Shown: positions 1 to 7,998 of the stretch, in pieces | Position numbering within the stretch: the first letter of the stretch is position 1 | Layout: every line of letters begins with the position of its first letter | Origin: Streptomyces griseus | GTDB taxonomy: Bacteria; Actinomycetota; Actinomycetes; Nanopelagicales; Nanopelagicaceae | Assembly (NCBI GenBank): GCA_945865365.1 | Contig: CAMBDL010000002.1 | Span: 62,001 to 126,000 of the forward strand | DNA: 64,000 nt | Reading direction: 5' to 3' | The notes under the pieces: generated by a model | The model's database searches: none | The model's input: the letters and a program-made list of their open reading frames with translations, nothing else | Told to the model about the DNA's origin: nothing | Position numbers and translations under genes: made by a program

Positions 1-30
1 GGGCCTAGTCCTCTAAAGCGCCTCCAACTA

Positions 31-45
31 TCAAGGTCGGCTTGA
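31..45. repeat. Short inverted repeat TCAAG-N5-CTTGA
   Basis: Perfect 5-bp inverted repeat with a 5-nt spacer (31-35 and 41-45) in the 5' leader region of the nucleoside-binding-protein gene. No T-tract follows, so it does not look like an intrinsic terminator. It shares the TCAAG/TTGAG theme with the larger dyad at 87-120. It could be a regulator half-site or the end structure of an upstream gene. The rest of 1-149 holds no gene I can support. Confidence 0.25.
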
Positions 46-86
46 GGGTTTCACAGATGTTATCTCAATGACATCGAAAATGTGGT

Positions 87-120
87 CTAGTCCTTGAGTT
101 TTTATAGGCTCAAACACTAG
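87..120. promoter_or_regulatory. Dyad element in the leader of the nucleoside uptake operon
   Basis: CTAGT (87-91) pairs with ACTAG (116-120) and TTGAG (94-98) pairs with CTCAA (109-113). They are separated by a 2x2 internal mismatch and a 10-nt loop. CTAGTCCT at 87-94 repeats an identical 8-mer at 5-12. The dyad lies over a candidate promoter (-35 TTGAGT, -10 TAGGCT), so a repressor operator is one reading and an RNA hairpin another. The structure is seen directly; the function is inference. Confidence 0.35.
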
Positions 121-123
121 GCT
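94..123 (+). promoter_or_regulatory. Candidate promoter of the nucleoside uptake operon
   Basis: TTGAGT (94-99), an 18-nt spacer and TAGGCT (118-123) fit an actinobacterial housekeeping promoter. A transcript starting near 130 would have a leader of about 59 nt carrying the GGAGG site at 180-184. Unlike most promoters in this window it is not positioned for a leaderless mRNA. It overlaps the dyad at 87-120. Confidence 0.35.
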
Positions 124-188
124 CACTATTACACATCAACCTTTTATATGTGCTTTTCAGTACATATCAAAGACCATTTGGAGGAAAA

Positions 189-1244
189 TTGAAGAAGATA
201 TTTCGTCTCGTAGCAGCACTAGCTGCAGCAGCTCTTGCAGTAACTGCATTTGTTGCGCCATCAGCAACAGCAGCATCAAAGGTAAAAGTAGGCCTTGCTT
301 ATGACATCGGTGGACGTGGCGATAAGTCATTCAACGACTCAGCAGCAGCCGGTCTTGATGCAGCAAAGAAGAAGTTTGGCGTTACTGCTAAAGAAGTAAC
401 TGTCACAACTGGTTCAGATTCAGAGCGCACAGACAAGCTTCGCTTGTTGGCAAAGGCTGGATACAACCCAATCATCGCAGTTGGTTTCCTATATGCCGGT
501 CCAATTAAGGCTGTAGCCTCTGACTATCCAAACGTTCAGTTCGGAATCATCGATGATGCATCAGTAGATCTTCTTAACGTAGCTGGTCTTATATTCGCTG
601 AAGAGCAGGGCTCATATCTTGCTGGCGTTGCAGCAGCACTTGCAACAAAGTCAAACAAGGTCGGTTACATTGGTGGAGTTCGTATTCCTCTACTACAGAA
701 GTTTGAAGCAGGCTTCGTTGCTGGTGTTAAGGCAACAAATAAGAAAGCAAAAGTAGATGTCAAGTATGTAACAGAGTTCCCAGATTTCTCTGGCTTCAAT
801 GACCCAGCTAAGGCAAAGGTTATTGCTAAGGGAATGATCGATAAGGGTACAGATGTTATCTACTCAGCTGCCGGCGGTTCAGGTGCTGGTAACTTCGCAG
901 CTGCAACTGATGCAGCTAATGCAGGTATGAAGGTGTGGACTATCGGAGTTGACTCTGATCAGTACCTAACAGCTTCTAAGGCTGAGCAGAAGAATATGCT
1001 TACATCAATGATCAAGCGCGTTGACCGTGCTGTCTACGATGTAATTGCAACAGCAGTTGTAGGTTCATCAGTCAACGACGTTCTAGATGATAAGGCTGGT
1101 ATCTACGGACGCCAGTACAACTTAGCTCTCGGGGGCGTTGGCGTCTCATACTCTGGTGATTACATCACTAAGTACAAGGCCCAAATTGATGCAGCAGCAA
1201 AAGCAATCAAGTCAGGCAAGATTGTGGTTCCAACAAAGCCATAA
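189..1244 (+). CDS. BMP-family nucleoside-binding protein of an ABC importer
   Basis: Extracytoplasmic substrate-binding protein of the basic membrane protein / PnrA family, which captures nucleosides for the importer encoded downstream. I place the start at TTG 189, just behind GGAGG (180-184). An in-frame ATG at 150 would add 13 residues ahead of a clean signal peptide. The N-terminus is Lys-Lys followed by an Ala/Leu/Val-rich segment ending SATAA, a signal-peptidase I type cleavage region. The mature part carries the family hallmarks GRGDKSFND and GSGAGNF. Odd: the protein contains no cysteine, so there is no lipobox, although most Gram-positive homologues are lipoproteins. Codon use is strongly biased (AAG for Lys, GCA for Ala), as in highly expressed genes. 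A strong terminator follows, so this gene is probably expressed above the rest of the operon. Confidence 0.92.
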   Translation: MKKIFRLVAALAAAALAVTAFVAPSATAASKVKVGLAYDIGGRGDKSFNDSAAAGLDAAKKKFGVTAKEVTVTTGSDSERTDKLRLLAKAGYNPIIAVGFLYAGPIKAVASDYPNVQFGIIDDASVDLLNVAGLIFAEEQGSYLAGVAAALATKSNKVGYIGGVRIPLLQKFEAGFVAGVKATNKKAKVDVKYVTEFPDFSGFNDPAKAKVIAKGMIDKGTDVIYSAAGGSGAGNFAAATDAANAGMKVWTIGVDSDQYLTASKAEQKNMLTSMIKRVDRAVYDVIATAVVGSSVNDVLDDKAGIYGRQYNLALGGVGVSYSGDYITKYKAQIDAAAKAIKSGKIVVPTKP

Positions 1245-1263
1245 TCGGCTTTCAGTAGTGGCG

Positions 1264-1315
1264 TTTGGCCCGACAATGGAGTGTAATCTTCACTTGTCGG
1301 GCCAAATGTTTTTTT
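1264..1315 (+). terminator. Intrinsic terminator/attenuator between binding protein and transporter genes
   Basis: A perfect 13-bp stem (1264-1276 with 1294-1306, core TTTGGCCCGACAA) with a 17-nt loop is followed by TGTTTTTTT (1307-1315). This is a textbook rho-independent terminator. It sits inside an obvious operon, between the binding-protein gene and the ATPase gene, so it probably acts as a partial terminator that sets excess binding protein over membrane complex. Confidence 0.88.
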
Positions 1316-1347
1316 AATGGATGTTCTTTACTTAAAGGAGAGTCACA

Positions 1348-2853
1348 GTGTCGGTAGCGGTTGAACTGCGGCACATCTCTAAGCGCTTCCCAGGAGTTAT
1401 TGCTAATAAAGATGTCTCCCTCAGCGTTGAAACTGGCTCGGTTCACGCTCTGGTTGGCGAGAATGGTGCTGGTAAGTCCACTGTTATGAAGATTCTTTAT
1501 GGAATGCAGCGCCCCGATAGTGGGGAAATCTTGGTCAATGGCGAGGAAGTTCATTTTAAAAACCCTAATGATGCAATCGCTGCCAGCATCGGTATGGTGC
1601 ATCAGCACTTTATGCTCGCTGATAATTTTACAGTTTTAGAGAATATTATTTTGGGCTCTGAGCCCACTCACGGAGTAACAATTGATTTTAAGGCCGCCCG
1701 TAAAAAGATTGTGGAGATGGCCGATCAATACGGTCTTGAAATTGACCCAGATGTTTTGGTCGAAGAGCTTGGTGTTGGGCAACGCCAGCGTGTAGAAATC
1801 CTCAAAGTCTTATACCGTGGTGCTCGAATCTTGATTTTTGATGAACCAACTGCAGTATTGGTTCCACAAGAAGTTGATGATCTCTTTACCGCTCTTAAAG
1901 GATTACGCTCCCAAGGAATGGCAATTATTTTTATTTCTCATAAGTTAGATGAAGTCCTACGCGTCGCCGATGATGTTACGGTGGTTCGCCAAGGATCTAC
2001 CGTTGCCGAAGTTAAATCAAAAGATGTAACTGCTCGCCAACTCGCCGAACTTATGGTGGGAAGCGAATTGCCTCAACCAACTACCCATGGAGTTACCCGC
2101 CGCGACCACATCACTTTGTCACTTTCGAATGTAACCATTCCAACTGCTACAGGCGGCCGCGATCTTATTTCAGATATCTGCTTTGACTTACATGCCGGTG
2201 AAGTTATTGGTATTGCAGGCGTTGAAGGAAATGGCCAGGCTGAGTTAGTTGAAGCTATTTTGGGTCTGCGTGACTACACGGGTTCAATCTCATTTAACGG
2301 TGAATCAATTGATCGCGCCAGCGTGGCCGATCGCCATGATTTAGGAATTGGCTTCATTCCAGAGGATCGCCAACGACAAGGGTTAATGATGAATTCGCCA
2401 TTGTGGGAAAACCGTATCCTTGGCCACCAACGGGGTAAACCAGTCATGCGAGGCTTTCTTTTAGATAAGAAATCAACTATCGCTGATACTAAGCGGATCA
2501 TGCACGAGTTTGATGTTCGCGCTCCCGGTCCTGAGACTTTAGCTGCAGCGTTATCTGGTGGAAATCAACAGAAATTTATCGTTGGACGCGAGATGAGTAA
2601 GGCCCCAGCTCTTCTTGTCGCCTCGCACCCAACGCGCGGTGTTGATGTGGGTGCACAAGGCGCTATTTGGGAAGAGTTGCGCAGAGCGCGCGAAAAAGGA
2701 ATGGCAATTGTTCTAATTTCTGCAGATTTAGAAGAGCTGACTGGAATGTCTGATCGGCTTCTAGTCATGTTACGTGGAGTTATCACTGCAGAGATTGATC
2801 CCGCACAAACCTCACCCGAGCAGCTTGGCTCGGCTATGACAGGTGCAGCATGA
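1348..2853 (+). CDS. Nucleoside ABC importer, tandem-domain ATPase
   Basis: Cytoplasmic ATPase with two fused nucleotide-binding domains, as in NupO/YufO and the sugar importers RbsA/MglA. Domain 1 has Walker A GENGAGKST at residues 37-45, the signature LGVGQRQRVEI and Walker B ILIFDEPTA. Domain 2 (from about residue 250) has the degenerate GVEGNGQAEL loop and signature LSGGNQQKF. Its Walker B is changed to ALLVASHPTRG, typical of the non-hydrolysing half in this family. The GTG start is preceded by AAGGAG at 1335-1340. It overlaps the next permease by 4 nt. Assignment to nucleosides rather than sugars rests on the BMP partner and the salvage genes downstream. Confidence 0.93.
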   Translation: MSVAVELRHISKRFPGVIANKDVSLSVETGSVHALVGENGAGKSTVMKILYGMQRPDSGEILVNGEEVHFKNPNDAIAASIGMVHQHFMLADNFTVLENIILGSEPTHGVTIDFKAARKKIVEMADQYGLEIDPDVLVEELGVGQRQRVEILKVLYRGARILIFDEPTAVLVPQEVDDLFTALKGLRSQGMAIIFISHKLDEVLRVADDVTVVRQGSTVAEVKSKDVTARQLAELMVGSELPQPTTHGVTRRDHITLSLSNVTIPTATGGRDLISDICFDLHAGEVIGIAGVEGNGQAELVEAILGLRDYTGSISFNGESIDRASVADRHDLGIGFIPEDRQRQGLMMNSPLWENRILGHQRGKPVMRGFLLDKKSTIADTKRIMHEFDVRAPGPETLAAALSGGNQQKFIVGREMSKAPALLVASHPTRGVDVGAQGAIWEELRRAREKGMAIVLISADLEELTGMSDRLLVMLRGVITAEIDPAQTSPEQLGSAMTGAA

Positions 2854-3953
2854 AGAACTTTAAGCTTTCATCTTTCTTATTAGCTTTAGCGGCACCATGT
2901 GCAGCAGCAGTGGTATCGATTGTTATTTCTAGCTTGGCTGTTCTGGCTACTCATAAGTCGCCCATGGATGCCTATAAGACTATGTGGGAATTTGGTACTG
3001 AGTCTGGCTCCCTTATGCAAATGTTTAATACCGCAACACCTTATTACATAGCTGCAATTGCAATTGCCATCACTTTTCGGGCAGGTTTATTTAACATCGG
3101 CGTGGAGGGCCAACTGCGTTTAGGCGCCCTCTTTGGTGCCTACATTGGTGCCATGTTTGTACTTCCACCTGTTTTGCATGTACTCGTAATCATGATCATT
3201 GCTATGACAATTGGTGGACTATGGGCAGCAATTGCGGGTTACTTAAAGGTTAAGCGTGGTGTTAGTGAAGTTATCTCTACCATTATGTTGAATAGCTTGG
3301 CCGGTGGTCTTTCTTCATACCTGCTAGCTAATTACTTTGTAGAAGAGAGTGCAACATCAAATAACCTTTCTACAAAAACGATTCCAGAGTCGGGGCAAAT
3401 CCCAGATTTAATGCCCTTACTTAACAAGCTGGGCGTTGAAGATCAACCCGGAGGTGGAGTCTACGGAATGCTCTTTTTTGCCATTGTTTTAGGAGTTGTT
3501 TTCTGGTTTGTCATTAATCGCACGCGTTTTGGCTTTGAGCTTCGAGCATCAGGGGCTAATCCAATCGCCGCGCGAGTAAGTGGTGTTAATTCAAAGCGTA
3601 TGACATTTATCGCGCTCGCCGCCTCTGGTGCTATCGCTGGTCTGGCAGGTCTTCCTGCAGTGCTTGGTGAAACTCATGCATTCAATATGGGTTTTCGAAC
3701 AGGCATAGGCTTTTCTGCAATCGCAGTTGCATTGTTAGGTCGAAACAATGCGGTAGGAATGGCGATTAGTGCCTTGCTTTTTGGTTTCTTAGAAGTTAGC
3801 TCTCGCTCCCTAGAGCTCATTGATATCGCTCCCGAGACGTATGTCATTATGCAAGGCTCTATTTTACTCTCATCGGTAATCGCCTATGAAGTAGTTCGCA
3901 GATACAAACTCACTCTGCAAAGTAAAGAGCTTGCAAAGGCGGTTGACGCATGA
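2850..3953 (+). CDS. Nucleoside ABC importer permease 1
   Basis: Multi-spanning membrane permease of the branched-chain/ribose permease superfamily, NupP-like, 367 aa. The first hydrophobic helix spans roughly residues 8-30. The family signature FRAGLFNIGVEGQL lies near residue 75, and the cytoplasmic coupling motif FELRASGANPIAARVSG occurs in the C-terminal half. It overlaps the ATPase gene and the second permease gene by 4 nt each (ATGA), implying translational coupling. It should form a heterodimer with the following permease. Confidence 0.92.
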   Translation: MKNFKLSSFLLALAAPCAAAVVSIVISSLAVLATHKSPMDAYKTMWEFGTESGSLMQMFNTATPYYIAAIAIAITFRAGLFNIGVEGQLRLGALFGAYIGAMFVLPPVLHVLVIMIIAMTIGGLWAAIAGYLKVKRGVSEVISTIMLNSLAGGLSSYLLANYFVEESATSNNLSTKTIPESGQIPDLMPLLNKLGVEDQPGGGVYGMLFFAIVLGVVFWFVINRTRFGFELRASGANPIAARVSGVNSKRMTFIALAASGAIAGLAGLPAVLGETHAFNMGFRTGIGFSAIAVALLGRNNAVGMAISALLFGFLEVSSRSLELIDIAPETYVIMQGSILLSSVIAYEVVRRYKLTLQSKELAKAVDA

Positions 3954-5188
3954 AGATGATTAAAGCTCCGAAGCTATTAGTAAATGCATGTGTAGTTGTC
4001 TTAATTTTATCGATTGTCCGTCAAATTACAGGCGCGACAGATTTAACTAGTGTGGGTACTGCTTCAGCTGCATTACTACTCTCTGTACCAATCGTTTTAG
4101 CCGGACTCGGTGGACTTTTCTCTGAACGCGCAGGTGTTGTAAACATCGGCTTAGAGGGAATGATGATCATGGGTGCGTGGGCCGGAGGAATGATCGGCAC
4201 TCAACATGGCCCCTGGGTCGGCTTACTTGCTGCGGTCTTATTTGGTGCCACTGGCGCTCTCCTTCACGCAATAGCGACAGTTACTTTTGGCGTTGACCAT
4301 GTCGTATCAGGTGTAGCAATTAATATTATTGCTGCTGGGCTTGTGCGATACATGTCTACTATCTTGTATAAGAGCGGCACATGGCTTGGACCATCACAAT
4401 CACCAGATGTAACTTCAATTGGCTTGAATGGTCTGCCTGTATTATCGGGCGGAACCTATTTTGGCTGGAAGAGCCCTGATTTACTTAGCGCTATAGCTGA
4501 AAAACACTGGTTTTTTATCTCCGACTTAGCTGCAATTCTGCGTGGTCTGACGGGGGATCTTTCCTACGTCACACTTATCGCAATTATATTTGTTCCACTC
4601 TCTGTTTTTGTATTGTGGAAGACTTCATTTGGGCTTCGTCTGCGAAGTGCAGGGGAGGCACCGACTGCCGCTGAATCTCTTGGTGTCAATGTCTATGCAA
4701 TGAAGTATGCCGGAGTAATGATTTCAGGAGCACTCGCCGGGCTTGGTGGAGGTTTCTTAGCAATTGTGGCAGCAAATCACTATCAAGAAAATCAAGTGGC
4801 GGGTCGTGGCTACATTGGTCTTGCCGCACTCCTCTTTGGTAATTATCGACCAGGAGGAATTTTGATGGGTGCGGGTCTCTTTGGTTTTGCCGACGCTCTG
4901 CAACTGCGAGACTCAGCATCGATTCACGCTTTAATTCTATTAGTTGTAATAATTTTACTGTTTTTAGTTGTACGAGATCTTCGTAAAGGCAAGTTGCGCA
5001 AAGCGGCCCTAACTCTAGGCTTTGCTGGATTATCACTGTGGTATTTCTTAGCCGTGGATGAACTCCCAGGACAGTTGGTAACAATGACTCCTTACATCAC
5101 AACTCTTCTGGTAATGGCGGTTGCATCGCAACGATTGCGGATGCCTGCCGCCGACGGTATTCCATATCGCCGCGGTGGTTTGCGATGA
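3950..5188 (+). CDS. Nucleoside ABC importer permease 2
   Basis: Second permease, NupQ-like, 412 aa. It has the same signature (SERAGVVNIGLEGMM) and coupling motif FGLRLRSAGEAPTAAESLG as its partner. The C-terminus is longer than usual, with extra hydrophobic segments after residue 320 and a basic tail. It overlaps its neighbours by 4 nt on both sides. The pair plus the ATPase and binding protein make a complete importer. Confidence 0.92.
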   Translation: MKMIKAPKLLVNACVVVLILSIVRQITGATDLTSVGTASAALLLSVPIVLAGLGGLFSERAGVVNIGLEGMMIMGAWAGGMIGTQHGPWVGLLAAVLFGATGALLHAIATVTFGVDHVVSGVAINIIAAGLVRYMSTILYKSGTWLGPSQSPDVTSIGLNGLPVLSGGTYFGWKSPDLLSAIAEKHWFFISDLAAILRGLTGDLSYVTLIAIIFVPLSVFVLWKTSFGLRLRSAGEAPTAAESLGVNVYAMKYAGVMISGALAGLGGGFLAIVAANHYQENQVAGRGYIGLAALLFGNYRPGGILMGAGLFGFADALQLRDSASIHALILLVVIILLFLVVRDLRKGKLRKAALTLGFAGLSLWYFLAVDELPGQLVTMTPYITTLLVMAVASQRLRMPAADGIPYRRGGLR

Positions 5189-5586
5189 GCGAGATCAATT
5201 GGGAACAACTTCGCTCTTCTGCGGTAGCAGCGATGAAAACCGCATATGCTCCTTATTCAAAGTTTCCTGTCGGTGTTGCAGCACTGGTTAGTGATGGACG
5301 AATTGTTTCGGGCTGTAACGTTGAAAATGCTAGTTACGGTTTAGGTCTATGCGCTGAGTGCGGACTCGTTTCAAACCTCATGGCAACTGGTGGAGGACGT
5401 TTAGTTGCCATTCTCTGTGTCGATGGCCAAGGAAACTATTTAGCACCATGTGGTCGATGCAGGCAGTTATTATTCGAGCACGGTGGATCACACGCACTCT
5501 TGATGACCGATGATGGGCCACAAACTATGGCCACTATGTTGCCCTGGGCCTTTGGTCCAGATGATTTAGACCGTAACGAGCGGTAA
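5185..5586 (+). CDS. cdd: Cytidine deaminase
   Basis: Hydrolytic deamination of cytidine and deoxycytidine to uridine and deoxyuridine in the cytosol. Its 133 aa match the small tetrameric class. Zinc ligands and catalytic Glu are visible as C56-A-E58 and P-C89-G-R-C92 (motifs LCAECGL and APCGRCRQ), and the substrate-binding NVENASYG is present. The start ATG overlaps the permease stop by 4 nt, and the stop is immediately followed by the deoA ATG. Deamination feeds deoxyuridine to the next enzyme. Confidence 0.95.
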   Translation: MSEINWEQLRSSAVAAMKTAYAPYSKFPVGVAALVSDGRIVSGCNVENASYGLGLCAECGLVSNLMATGGGRLVAILCVDGQGNYLAPCGRCRQLLFEHGGSHALLMTDDGPQTMATMLPWAFGPDDLDRNER

Positions 5587-6891
5587 ATGTCATCGATAGA
5601 AGCCTTCTCTGCCACTGAAATTATCGCTGCTAAACGGGATCGGCACTCATTAAGTGATCCACAAATCGACTGGATTATTGATGCCTACACACGAGGTGCT
5701 GTAGCTGACGAACAAATGTCAGCGCTATTAATGGCAATTCTGCTCAACGGTATGGAGTCACGTGAAATTTCGCGCTGGACCGATGCGATGATCAACAGCG
5801 GGGAGCGAATGAATTGGTCGGTGTTATCTCGTCCAACCGTTGATAAACACTCAACTGGGGGAGTCGGCGACAAAATTACATTGCCCCTGGCACCATTAGT
5901 TGCAGCATGTGGCGCTGCCGTTCCACAGTTATCAGGTCGAGGCCTTGGACATACGGGCGGAACGTTAGATAAGTTAGAGTCGATTCCAGGATGGCGTGCA
6001 TCGCTATCAAATGATGAGATGCTCAAGGTTTTGCAAGATGTTGGCGCAGTAATTTGTGCAGCAGGAGCTGGCCTAGCACCAGCCGATAAAAAACTCTATG
6101 CATTGCGTGATGTCACTGCAACCGTTGAAGCGATTCCACTGATCGCATCATCAATCATGAGTAAAAAGATTGCCGAAGGTACCAGCGCATTAGTTCTAGA
6201 TGTTAAAACCGGTGCAGGTGCATTTATGAGTGATCCAGCTAAGGCTGCCGAATTAGCTCATGTTATGGTCGGCTTAGGAAAACGTGCTGGCGTAAAGACC
6301 ATAGCGTTAGTTACTGCGATGGATGTTCCACTCGGCTTAACCGCAGGCAATGCTTTGGAAGTTCGCGAATCAGTAGAAGTTCTCAGTGGTGGGGGACCTT
6401 CAGATATAGTTGAACTCACCGTACTACTTGCGCGTGAAATGTTAGAGATTGCAGGAATAAAAACCATCGATCCAGCGCAAGCTCTAAAAAACGGTAAAGC
6501 GATGGATGTATGGCGTCGAATGATTAGTGCGCAAGGCGGGGATCCAGATGCCAAGCTTCCCGTAGCCAAGGAGAATCTCGTTGTTACTGCGCACAGTTCT
6601 GGAACTGTTTTAGCGATGGATGCGATGGCCGTAGGTCTTGGCGCATGGAGACTTGGTGCAGGGCGTACTCGCCAAGGAGAAGCCGTACAGGCAGGTGCGG
6701 GCATTGAAATTCACGCTAAACCAGGTGAAAGTATTAAGGCAGGAGCGCCATTGTTCACGCTGCATACAGATACTCCGGCGGCTTTTGTTCGCGCACAAGA
6801 AGCACTTATTGATAGCGTGACTATTGGTGATTTACCTACCAATGGAAAGATAGATAGATTGCCATTAGTAATTGAACGAATCGTTGACTAA
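5587..6891 (+). CDS. deoA: Thymidine / pyrimidine-nucleoside phosphorylase
   Basis: Phosphorolysis of thymidine or deoxyuridine to free base and 2-deoxyribose-1-phosphate. The 434-aa length is normal. The signature SGRGLGHTGGTLDKLES and the phosphate/substrate motif KHSTGGVGDKITL are intact. The C-terminal pyrimidine nucleoside phosphorylase domain starts around residue 345. The ATG follows the cdd stop with zero spacing. Its product would be used by the mutase and deoC encoded in the neighbouring minus-strand operon. Confidence 0.95.
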   Translation: MSSIEAFSATEIIAAKRDRHSLSDPQIDWIIDAYTRGAVADEQMSALLMAILLNGMESREISRWTDAMINSGERMNWSVLSRPTVDKHSTGGVGDKITLPLAPLVAACGAAVPQLSGRGLGHTGGTLDKLESIPGWRASLSNDEMLKVLQDVGAVICAAGAGLAPADKKLYALRDVTATVEAIPLIASSIMSKKIAEGTSALVLDVKTGAGAFMSDPAKAAELAHVMVGLGKRAGVKTIALVTAMDVPLGLTAGNALEVRESVEVLSGGGPSDIVELTVLLAREMLEIAGIKTIDPAQALKNGKAMDVWRRMISAQGGDPDAKLPVAKENLVVTAHSSGTVLAMDAMAVGLGAWRLGAGRTRQGEAVQAGAGIEIHAKPGESIKAGAPLFTLHTDTPAAFVRAQEALIDSVTIGDLPTNGKIDRLPLVIERIVD

Positions 6892-6903
6892 GGGGCGTTA
6901 ATT

Positions 6904-7998
6904 ATGGCGATGAATAGCACTCCAACGGCAGATCAGATCAAGCGCGTACCTAAGGTTTTATTGCACGATCACTTAGATGGTGGACTTCGCCCTCAAACAA
7001 TTATTGATATTGCCCAAGAGATTGGCTACACGGCTCTACCAACACATAATGCCGATGAGTTAGCAACGTGGTTCCGCGAATCATGTGATTCAGGCTCTCT
7101 AGTTCGATACCTAGAGACGTTTTCTCACACTATTGCAGTGATGCAACGTCGCGAAGATATTGTTCGTGTAGCTCGTGAGTGCGCATTAGATCTTGCACGT
7201 GATGGTGTTGTCTATGCTGAAGTTCGCGGAGCACCAGAGTTATTTACTGAGCAAGGTCTATCTATGTCTGATGTTGTCGAGGCAACTATTGAGGGCTATG
7301 CATTAGGTATGGCCGATGCCGCCACCGAGGGATTTACAATCTCTGTCTTCTCGCTACTTTGTGGAATGCGACAAAACAAGAGATCACAAGAAGTTGCCGA
7401 ACTTGTCGTGAAATACCGTGGCAAAGGTGTCGTTGGTTTTGATATCGCTGGACCTGAAGATGGTTTTCCACCCAGTGATCAAAAAGAGAGCTTTGATTAC
7501 CTACGTAAAGAAGATGCGCACTACACAATTCACGCTGGTGAAGCCTATGGAATCCCATCAATCTGGGAAGCGATTCAAATCTGTGGAGCAGAACGATTGG
7601 GCCACGGCGTACGAATCATCGATGACATAGATTTCTCAGGAGCAGAGCCAAAGTTAGGGCAGTTGGCATCCTATGTACGCGATCGCCGCATTCCATTGGA
7701 GCTGTGTCCAACATCTAATCTGCAGACCGGAGCAGCTAAGAGTTATGCCGAACATCCCATTGGTGTCTTAGCCCGCCTGCGTTTTCGCGTTACTTTAAAT
7801 ACCGATAACCGCCTCATGAGCCAGACGTCTATGAGCTTAGAGATGCGCGAAGCAGTGAAGGCATTTAACTGGGACATAGCAGAGTTACAGCGCATCACCA
7901 TTAATGCGATGAAAAGTGCATTTATCTCTTACCCAGAGCGTTTGAAAATTATCGATGAGATCATTAAACCAGGCTATGCGAAAATTGCCACTGAGTAA
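6904..7998 (+). CDS. add: Adenosine deaminase
   Basis: Zinc-dependent deamination of adenosine and deoxyadenosine to inosine and deoxyinosine. Metal ligands are H21-x-H23 in LLHDHLDGG, the His in YTIHAGEAYG, and the first Asp of LNTDN. The catalytic LGHGVRI segment is present. The usual TDDP is TDNR here, a form I recall from other actinobacterial members. An AAGGGG stretch around the deoA stop can serve as ribosome site; a second in-frame ATG lies two codons downstream. The stop codon overlaps the P450 start by 1 nt. Confidence 0.93.
   Translation: MAMNSTPTADQIKRVPKVLLHDHLDGGLRPQTIIDIAQEIGYTALPTHNADELATWFRESCDSGSLVRYLETFSHTIAVMQRREDIVRVARECALDLARDGVVYAEVRGAPELFTEQGLSMSDVVEATIEGYALGMADAATEGFTISVFSLLCGMRQNKRSQEVAELVVKYRGKGVVGFDIAGPEDGFPPSDQKESFDYLRKEDAHYTIHAGEAYGIPSIWEAIQICGAERLGHGVRIIDDIDFSGAEPKLGQLASYVRDRRIPLELCPTSNLQTGAAKSYAEHPIGVLARLRFRVTLNTDNRLMSQTSMSLEMREAVKAFNWDIAELQRITINAMKSAFISYPERLKIIDEIIKPGYAKIATE

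Noticed and set aside
1-149. Purine-type riboswitch upstream of the nucleoside operon
   Set aside because: No three-way junction with the conserved purine aptamer bases could be found; only short dyads are seen.
6258-6704. 148-codon minus-strand frame inside deoA
   Set aside because: The deoA reading frame carries all family motifs over the same bases; no start signal or family pattern supports the antisense frame.
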